Of a stretch of 5,204 nt of DNA, positions 1 to 4,022 are shown piece after piece. Within the stretch, counting starts at the first letter, position 1, and each line of letters begins with the position of its first letter. The DNA is taken from NCBI GenBank assembly GCA_023457295.1, contig JAEWLZ010000195.1, positions 1 to 5,204 on the forward strand, in the 5' to 3' direction. The position numbers and the translations under genes were made by a program. A model generated the notes under the pieces. That model worked only from the letters and a program-made list of their open reading frames with translations. It had not been told where the DNA came from and searched no databases. This stretch comes from Cyanobacteria bacterium OH_PDB_112 (GTDB taxonomy: Bacteria; Cyanobacteriota; Vampirovibrionia; Gastranaerophilales; CAJFVJ01).

Positions 1-455
1 CCCTTTGTTCCAATGCCATTGGAGGCATCTATAAGCAAAGGGCCGTCAACAGTAGCTTTTTGATTAATTTCCCCTCTAAAAATAGTATGTTTTAAAGCTT
101 CAAACCTTTTGGCTTTTCCACCTTCCCAAATTATGGTATCACCTTTTAAAGCTCCATCAATAACTCCGCCTTTTTGAATAATAGTTTCAGCTTCGGGCAT
201 AATACTTTCATCTATAGTATCTACTCCGTCTTTAATAACAATTTTTTTTGCTTTTGAAAATATAAGTTTCCCTTTTTTATCATATTTTATTATTTTTTTC
301 TCTAACAAAAAGCTTATAAGATCTTTGCTTGAAAATGATGTAGGTTCACCAAGTTTTTTAAGAATTTTTTTGCCGACAGATTCAGTATAATTTTGATATT
401 TAATATTAATGTGACCTAAACCTTCGAATGAAATAAAATCTTTACGTTTTTTCAT
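1..455 (-). CDS. Hypothetical protein with short beta-type repeats (N-terminal 151 residues, truncated by the window edge)
   Basis: I do not recognise this protein. An ATG at 455-453 opens a frame that stays open for 151 codons to the left edge. The start is supported by AAGGAAG 8 nt upstream. There is no signal peptide or membrane segment; the N-terminus (MKKRKDFISF) is basic and then mixed. Residues about 27-66 look helical and lysine-rich. From about residue 71 the chain becomes a series of short strands followed by glycine turns: KIVIKDG (71-77), TIIQKGG (91-97), TIIWEGG (107-113), TIFRGEI (124-130) and PLLIDAS (139-145), spaced 15-20 residues apart. Such spacing is compatible with a beta-helix or other beta-solenoid, loosely like bactofilin-type or adhesin-type repeats, but that is inference from pattern alone. 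The codons are strongly A/T-ending, like its neighbours. It lies on the same strand as the peptidase gene but 279 bases downstream, so it is probably transcribed separately. Confidence 0.8.
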   Translation of the reverse strand, partial: MKKRKDFISFEGLGHINIKYQNYTESVGKKILKKLGEPTSFSSKDLISFLLEKKIIKYDKKGKLIFSKAKKIVIKDGVDTIDESIMPEAETIIQKGGVIDGALKGDTIIWEGGKAKRFEALKHTIFRGEINQKATVDGPLLIDASNGIGTK

Positions 456-463
456 TTGAGGGA

Positions 464-470
464 CTTCCTT
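464..470 (-). promoter_or_regulatory. Shine-Dalgarno site of the hypothetical protein gene
   Basis: On the minus strand AAGGAAG lies 8 nt before the ATG at 455. It is the strongest ribosome binding site in the window and fixes the start of the left-edge gene. Confidence 0.75.
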
Positions 471-548
471 ATATTTTAAGTAAATTGAATTAATAAAGAG
501 AAATACAACAACGTCTATAAACTCTTAACTATATCGTGCATGCTTTAA

Positions 549-592
549 AACTTGAAAAAAATAAATTTGCTATTGAAAGGCATTTTCAAGTT
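549..592. repeat. 10-bp perfect inverted repeat with an overlapping 6-bp alternative hairpin
   Basis: AACTTGAAAA at 549-558 is the exact reverse complement of TTTTCAAGTT at 583-592, with a 24-nt loop. Inside the loop a second TTGAAA at 573-578 can pair with TTTCAA at 584-589 across a 5-nt loop. The right arm therefore has two mutually exclusive partners. It lies about 95-140 nt upstream of the left-edge gene on its coding strand, where it could be an operator, an attenuator-like leader or a chance AT-rich structure. There is no clean T-run after either arm, so it is not a convincing terminator. Confidence 0.5.
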
Positions 593-696
593 AAAATCTT
601 TACACAATGTAATATATTTAAGTCTGATTTAATTAAAAAGCTGTTTTATAAAAACCCCTTCTTTTTGTGGATTAAAAATTAATTATCATATATTTT

Positions 697-728
697 CTCA
701 AGCAGAAAAAAGACTAATCTCTCTTGAG
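697..728 (-). terminator. Weak hairpin after the peptidase stop codon, possible terminator
   Basis: CTCAAG (697-702) and CTTGAG (723-728) form a 6-bp stem with a 20-nt loop, starting 6 nt past the stop codon of the M16 gene. The sequence after it on the minus strand is AT-rich (AAAATATA) but not a T-run, so this is at best a poor Rho-independent terminator. Confidence 0.25.
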
Positions 729-734
729 CTAGTG

Positions 735-3437
735 CTAAAAAACTTTAAGCTCACCTTGATTTGCAAGAAATTCTTTTGATTCTTGAAGCCCTTTTTTCGT
801 TGTAATAATAGAAATTACAGATGGGCGGTTATAAAGATATTTTCTAGCAACTCTTTTTATGTCAGCAGGAGCTACTCTTTTGATAGCTTTCGCCCAAAGA
901 TTATAATATTCCGCTTTTTCTTTTGTATGTGCTTTTTCTAAAATAGCAACACTTTGCCCTTCAGAACTTTCTAAAGAAAGTAGCTCTTCAGAATACAAAC
1001 TTCTTTTAGCTCTTGCAAGTTCTTCAGATGTAACTGATGTTTTTGCCATTCTATCTATATGTTTTTTAAAACCTCTTAAAGATTTTTCTATGGAATTAGT
1101 GGTTCCTTCAGGTGATTCTATATCTGTTTTGATTCCAAACATCTGAGAAGCTATTTTTGTGGCAGGAATAAAAGTTGACCATGTTTCGTAAGCAAGTTTT
1201 TGTTTTTCTCTCAAATCCTTAAATAATCTAGCGGTTGCCCCTAGCCCTAATATACCATCCATAAGACTTAACGCTGCTATATCTTCTATATTATTTACTT
1301 CAATATGAAACAATTGACAAATATCAGAATGTTTTCTCCCTTTTTCGGTTTGAACAGCAACAACAGTTCTTTCAGGAGTTTTTAACGACCATTTTTGGGG
1401 AGGTTTTTTGGGGGCGAATGTGCCAAGACTTTTAAATTTGGATTCTATTACAGGCAGAAGATTTTTTTTCGAGGTTATAGGTCCGGTAACGACTGTATGA
1501 GCAGTACAATTTGACATTAAGGCTGAATAATATTTTTGGACATCCGCAAGAGTAACATTTTTGAGAACTTCTTTTATTTTTCTGGCAGAATTACCTAAGG
1601 GATGGTTGCCGTACATTTCTTCAAAAGCCCTGTCTTCTACCATAAGAGGATTTGCATCAAATTCAAGCTTCAATTCTTTTACAATTTTTTTAAAATTATT
1701 TTTATTCAGAGCAGGCTTGCAAAGTAGTTCTTTCATTATTTCCAAAGCTTCCGAAAAATGTTCTTTTTCGGTACTAATATCTATTGACAAACCTGCGGGT
1801 ATGCAATCAAAGTCTATCTCAAGATTTTTTTTCGCTTTTTTCATAACGAGTTCTTCCTGAGAATATTTTGCAGATGAGGAGTTAAGCATTCTTGCAAGAA
1901 CTTCCACTGTCCCAGGCTTTGGAACTACGGGGGATATCAACTTTATTTTAGCGGAAGTGAAAATCAGATTTGGATTATCATTTACTATTAGTTGAAGATT
2001 ATTTTTTAAAGTTTTTTGGGTAATATATTTCGTGTTTAACAATCTTCCGCAAAAGGTTATATTTCTGTTTTTCTTGTTTGCCGGTTGCAAAATTGAAACA
2101 GAAGCTTTTTGGGTATTTAAGTATTTGTCCGCAACTCCATTAATATCTTTCAGGGTAAGACTTTTGATTATTTTCGTTATATTTTTATAGACTTCCAATC
2201 CTCCCAAATCTTCAAGAATACCTGTTAATTCTTCGGATGTAGCGTTACTTTTTTTGAAACTATATAACATATTTCCTTTTACTTTATTAAGTTCATCTTG
2301 AGTTACAGGGTTAGTTTTTAAACTTTTAAAAGCTCTTTTTACACAGTTTAGCGAAGCTTGTTCTTGTCCGGGTAAGACATCCATGTCAATAAAAAGGATT
2401 CTTGGATGTGAAGGATTACTTGATATTATATCTGTTCCCATAAAAGCTTCTGTATCAAGTTTTTTTAAAAACTTATTAATTCTGGAGGTTTCATCAAGAC
2501 CTAAAATACTAACTAATGCCTGTGCAGAAACGGTTTCTCTGATATCAGAATTTTTAGGACCCACAAAACCTAAAACAATTGAAGATGCTTCAACATTCGG
2601 AGCTGACAAAAATTCTATTTTAGTTTTATTTAAAGGTCGTATTTCTGTAAAGTTCAAGGGTTTACCCGAAGGACAAAAATCTTCGGTATCAAATAATTTA
2701 TCTATAATTCTTATTGTTTTATCAGGATTTACGTCACCTGAAATATAGACCTCCATATTATCGGGAGTATATGCTTTTCTGTGATATCCCAAAACATCCC
2801 TTCTGGTAATATTTCTTATATTTTCTTCTGTTCCTGCAATAAGATATGGGGAATTCGTTTTTAGTCCTAACAAATTTTTAATCATTAAATCATAGCAGTG
2901 TTTTTGTGGTTCGTCTTCACTTTGATGAATTTCTCTTATGACTATTTCTTTTTCTTTTTCGAATTGAGAACGCGGCAGTCTTGGAGATTTTATCATCTTT
3001 GCATATGCTTTTAGCGAATCTGCAAATTCTTCCCATTTTGCTCCCGCAATCTGAAAATAATAATTTGTAACATGATAATTTGTACCGGCGTTGAACTCTC
3101 CTCCCTGAGATTCTATTATTTTATCAAATTCTCTGGGTTTTAGTCCTTTTGAACCATCAAACATCATGTGTTCAAGAAGGTGGCTTATCCCTCTTTTTTT
3201 ATCATCAACTTCGTTAAAAGCACCTGCTTTTACTACAGTACTTACTGATATAGGAGCTTTGGGTTTTGGGATTATTACTACTTTTTGTCTGTTACCCAAA
3301 ACATAAGAAAAACCTTTAAGCGTATTATAATGAGGCACATTAAATACTTCAAGAAGCTGGTGGCTTTTAAATGCAAAATCTGCTTTGGGTTGTGAATATT
3401 GTGGGGCTGAAGATGTATATCTGCTAGTTATGTACAC
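735..3437 (-). CDS. M16 family zinc metallopeptidase, two-halved (pitrilysin/PqqL-like), 900 aa
   Basis: Predicted zinc endopeptidase of the M16 (inverzincin) clan, which degrades peptides inside a clamshell chamber. The first M16 domain (about residues 50-200) carries the inverted zinc motif H86-L-L-E89-H90; E169 in the EKEIVIRE stretch is the expected third ligand, with E162 seven residues before it as in pitrilysin. A first M16_C domain follows (about 205-390), including YTPDNMEVYISGDV. The second half starts near 465: its third domain (around 511-525) lacks HxxEH, and the last domain has GATARLFKDLREKQKLAYE with the R743/Y750 pair that binds substrate backbone. All four structural domains are thus on one chain, and the length is near that of PqqL/pitrilysin proteins. 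No signal peptide is visible, so it is probably cytoplasmic. The start is GTG at 3437: in-frame stops lie just upstream and no ATG occurs before M91, which is already inside the active-site region. Stop is TAG. Substrate unknown. Confidence 0.95.
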   Translation of the reverse strand: MYITSRYTSSAPQYSQPKADFAFKSHQLLEVFNVPHYNTLKGFSYVLGNRQKVVIIPKPKAPISVSTVVKAGAFNEVDDKKRGISHLLEHMMFDGSKGLKPREFDKIIESQGGEFNAGTNYHVTNYYFQIAGAKWEEFADSLKAYAKMIKSPRLPRSQFEKEKEIVIREIHQSEDEPQKHCYDLMIKNLLGLKTNSPYLIAGTEENIRNITRRDVLGYHRKAYTPDNMEVYISGDVNPDKTIRIIDKLFDTEDFCPSGKPLNFTEIRPLNKTKIEFLSAPNVEASSIVLGFVGPKNSDIRETVSAQALVSILGLDETSRINKFLKKLDTEAFMGTDIISSNPSHPRILFIDMDVLPGQEQASLNCVKRAFKSLKTNPVTQDELNKVKGNMLYSFKKSNATSEELTGILEDLGGLEVYKNITKIIKSLTLKDINGVADKYLNTQKASVSILQPANKKNRNITFCGRLLNTKYITQKTLKNNLQLIVNDNPNLIFTSAKIKLISPVVPKPGTVEVLARMLNSSSAKYSQEELVMKKAKKNLEIDFDCIPAGLSIDISTEKEHFSEALEIMKELLCKPALNKNNFKKIVKELKLEFDANPLMVEDRAFEEMYGNHPLGNSARKIKEVLKNVTLADVQKYYSALMSNCTAHTVVTGPITSKKNLLPVIESKFKSLGTFAPKKPPQKWSLKTPERTVVAVQTEKGRKHSDICQLFHIEVNNIEDIAALSLMDGILGLGATARLFKDLREKQKLAYETWSTFIPATKIASQMFGIKTDIESPEGTTNSIEKSLRGFKKHIDRMAKTSVTSEELARAKRSLYSEELLSLESSEGQSVAILEKAHTKEKAEYYNLWAKAIKRVAPADIKRVARKYLYNRPSVISIITTKKGLQESKEFLANQGELKVF

Positions 3438-3717
3438 TTTTTATCAATTCCTATCAATAATTCCAACAATTAATAACTTCTGAAACTAAAAAGTTGTTAG
3501 TTTGTAAAAAAAATTTTACATAAAGTTATACTAATTCAATAAATGAGGACATTAAAAAAGAAGTTTGATTGAATTCTGTCTCAAAATCCCTGATGCGGTT
3601 TCTCAAGCCGACTGATAATTTATAAAAATCCTCCAAAAATTCGCAAAAATTTTCCCCGAGAGAATTCTCTATAAAAATCACATCACTAAAAGCCCTCACA
3701 CAGCGGGCGACACAAAT
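3438..3717. other. Intergenic region between the tRNA terminator and the M16 gene
   Basis: About 280 bases with no gene I can support. A minus-strand frame ends at 3526, but it reads through the tRNA and its terminator, has no Shine-Dalgarno site at an internal start and resembles nothing known to me. The stretch contains a perfect 12-nt palindrome, AGAGAATTCTCT, at 3659-3670. A weak minus-strand promoter for the M16 gene may exist at about 3515-3541 (TTGAAT, 15-nt spacer, TAAAAT), but the spacing is short and I do not call it. Confidence 0.5.
3449..3452 (-). promoter_or_regulatory. Probable Shine-Dalgarno site for the GTG start of the M16 gene
   Basis: AGGA lies 11 nt before GTG at 3437, a slightly long spacing. 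In-frame TGA and TAA codons lie between it and the GTG, so the GTG is the only sensible start that keeps the whole N-terminus. Confidence 0.45.
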
Positions 3718-3762
3718 AAAAAAGTCCCGAGAGAGTTGGGTTTCAACTATTTCGAGACTTTT
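3718..3762 (-). terminator. Rho-independent terminator of the tRNA transcript
   Basis: On the minus strand, starting 3 nt after the 3' end of the tRNA, AAAAGTCTCGA (3762-3752) pairs with TCGGGACTTTT (3730-3720), an 11-bp stem with one G-U pair. A smaller hairpin, AGTTG/CAACT (3748-3744 and 3738-3734), is nested inside. The run TTTTTTATTT follows (3723 downward). This ends the tRNA transcript and separates it from the M16 gene. The right arm also ends in TTTTAT on the plus strand, but that direction is weaker. Confidence 0.85.
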
Positions 3763-3765
3763 ATA

Positions 3766-3838
3766 TGGGCCAGGTTGGATTCGAACCAACGACCAACGGA
3801 TTATGAGTCCGCTGCGCTAACCGCTGCGCTACAAGCCC
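3766..3838 (-). tRNA. tRNA with anticodon CAU, probably tRNA-Ile2 (lysidine type); tRNA-Met not excluded
   Basis: A 73-nt cloverleaf without encoded CCA. Acceptor GGGCTTG pairs with CTGGCCC, with a U5-G68 wobble and a U6-U67 mismatch. The D-stem is GCGC/GCGC with a GGTTA loop segment. The anticodon arm is GCGGA-CTCATAA-TCCGT, the variable loop TGGTC, and the T-arm GTTGG-TTCGAAT-CCAAC; the discriminator base is A. The CAU loop could belong to initiator Met, elongator Met or Ile2. The initiator is unlikely: the three G-C pairs at the base of the anticodon loop are missing and position 1 pairs with 72. The stretch ATAATCCGTTGGTCGTTGGTTCGAATCC cannot be quoted in full here as a motif, but its parts (TTGGTC variable region, G1-G3 acceptor, C4-G69) resemble bacterial tRNA-Ile2, whose C34 is changed to lysidine by TilS to read AUA. 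It is alone in its transcript apart from the element at 3856-3940 and is followed by a strong terminator. Confidence 0.93.
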
Positions 3839-3841
3839 TTA
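3829..3841. repeat. 13-bp direct repeat, copy 1 (5' end of the tRNA)
   Basis: CTACAAGCCCTTA at 3829-3841 is repeated exactly at 3931-3943, 102 bp apart. Copy 1 covers the first 10 nt of the tRNA (minus strand) and 3 nt of its upstream flank. A second shared block, CTGYGCTAACC, occurs at 3812-3822 and 3878-3888 with one difference, in the same order and orientation. Confidence 0.9.
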
Positions 3842-3855
3842 ATTTTTTAAAATTC

Positions 3856-3940
3856 GGACTTGTTCAGCGCTTAGCTTCTGTGCTAACCTACTTCTCAGAA
3901 ATGATACTTAATCATTTCTTCGGCAGAGTACTACAAGCCC
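3856..3940 (-). ncRNA. tRNA-like structured element upstream of the tRNA (decayed tRNA copy or structured 5' leader)
   Basis: On the minus strand this segment begins GGGCTTGTAG, identical to the first 10 nt of the downstream tRNA, and later contains GGTTAGCACAG, which differs by one base from the tRNA D-arm GGTTAGCGCAG. Between them sits about 38 nt of extra sequence. It folds as a three-way junction. Stem P1 is GGGCTTGT (3940-3933) with ACAAGTCC (3863-3856), 8 bp with one G-U. P2 is a 6-bp stem with one bulge (3930-3925 with 3895-3889) below a perfect 9-bp hairpin (3919-3911 with 3905-3897, 5-nt loop). P3 is a 5-bp hairpin (3886-3882 with 3875-3871, 6-nt loop). There is no T-arm or TTCRA loop and no anticodon arm, so it is not a working canonical tRNA. 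A promoter just upstream and the tRNA just downstream suggest co-transcription. Confidence 0.4.
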
Positions 3941-3943
3941 TTA
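3931..3943. repeat. 13-bp direct repeat, copy 2 (5' end of the tRNA-like element)
   Basis: Exact second copy of the 13-bp block at the 5' end of the tRNA. It begins the 85-nt structured element on the minus strand, a few bases after the predicted transcription start. Confidence 0.9.
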
Positions 3944-3953
3944 TTGTTCCATT

Positions 3954-3982
3954 AAAATACCACCGACAAAGAATAGGGTCAA
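3954..3982 (-). promoter_or_regulatory. Predicted sigma70-type promoter of the tRNA transcript
   Basis: On the minus strand TTGACC (3982-3977) lies 17 nt before TATTTT (3959-3954), which is preceded by TGG, an extended -10 arrangement. Transcription would start near 3946, about 6 nt before the tRNA-like element, and continue through the tRNA to the terminator at 3718-3762. This is the best promoter match I found in the window. Confidence 0.5.
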
Positions 3983-3987
3983 GTCAT

Positions 3988-4016
3988 TTTACAAGTATTT
4001 TATTTTGTTGCAAAAT
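3988..4016 (+). promoter_or_regulatory. Possible promoter of mtaB, placing the start of transcription at the ATG
   Basis: TTTACA (3988-3993), a 17-nt spacer and CAAAAT (4011-4016) on the plus strand. The start would fall at about 4023, the A of the ATG, giving a leaderless message. An 8-bp inverted repeat, TTATTTTG/CAAAATAA with a TTG loop (4000-4018), overlaps the -10 and could instead be an operator or a 5' hairpin. The -10 is weak, so this is tentative. Confidence 0.3.
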
Positions 4017-4022
4017 AATTTT

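Larger units (their letters stand above)
456..734. other. Intergenic region, 279 bases, no gene seen
   Basis: Very AT-rich spacer between two minus-strand genes. I see no open frame worth calling on either strand. It holds a weak hairpin just after the peptidase stop (697-728), a 10-bp inverted repeat (549-592) with a second, overlapping one (573-589), and the Shine-Dalgarno site of the left gene. A weak minus-strand -10-like TATAGT occurs near 528-533 (TTCAAG 17 nt upstream as a poor -35), but no promoter can be called with confidence. Confidence 0.6.

Noticed and set aside
1561..2748. Plus-strand open frames at 1561-1860 and 2383-2748
   Set aside because: They lie entirely antisense to the well-supported M16 peptidase gene and show low-complexity, hydrophobic translations.
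3526..3789. Minus-strand open frame of 87 codons
   Set aside because: Its first part translates the tRNA 3' half and the terminator. The remainder has no ribosome binding site and no recognisable family, so it is not called, though a decayed gene fragment cannot be excluded.
3856..3940. The structured element as a functional canonical tRNA, in either orientation
   Set aside because: Acceptor-like ends pair, but there is no T-arm with a TTCRA loop and no 7-nt anticodon loop; the longest hairpin has a 9-bp stem and a 5-nt loop.
3856..3940. The same element as a TPP riboswitch, because it contains CTGAGA
   Set aside because: The second conserved TPP half (CCTGATC...GCCAGCG type) is absent, and the gene downstream is a tRNA.
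3829..3943. The 13-bp direct repeats as attachment sites of an integrated element
   Set aside because: Only 102 bp separate them, no integrase gene is present, and they mark the 5' rather than the usual 3' end of the tRNA.
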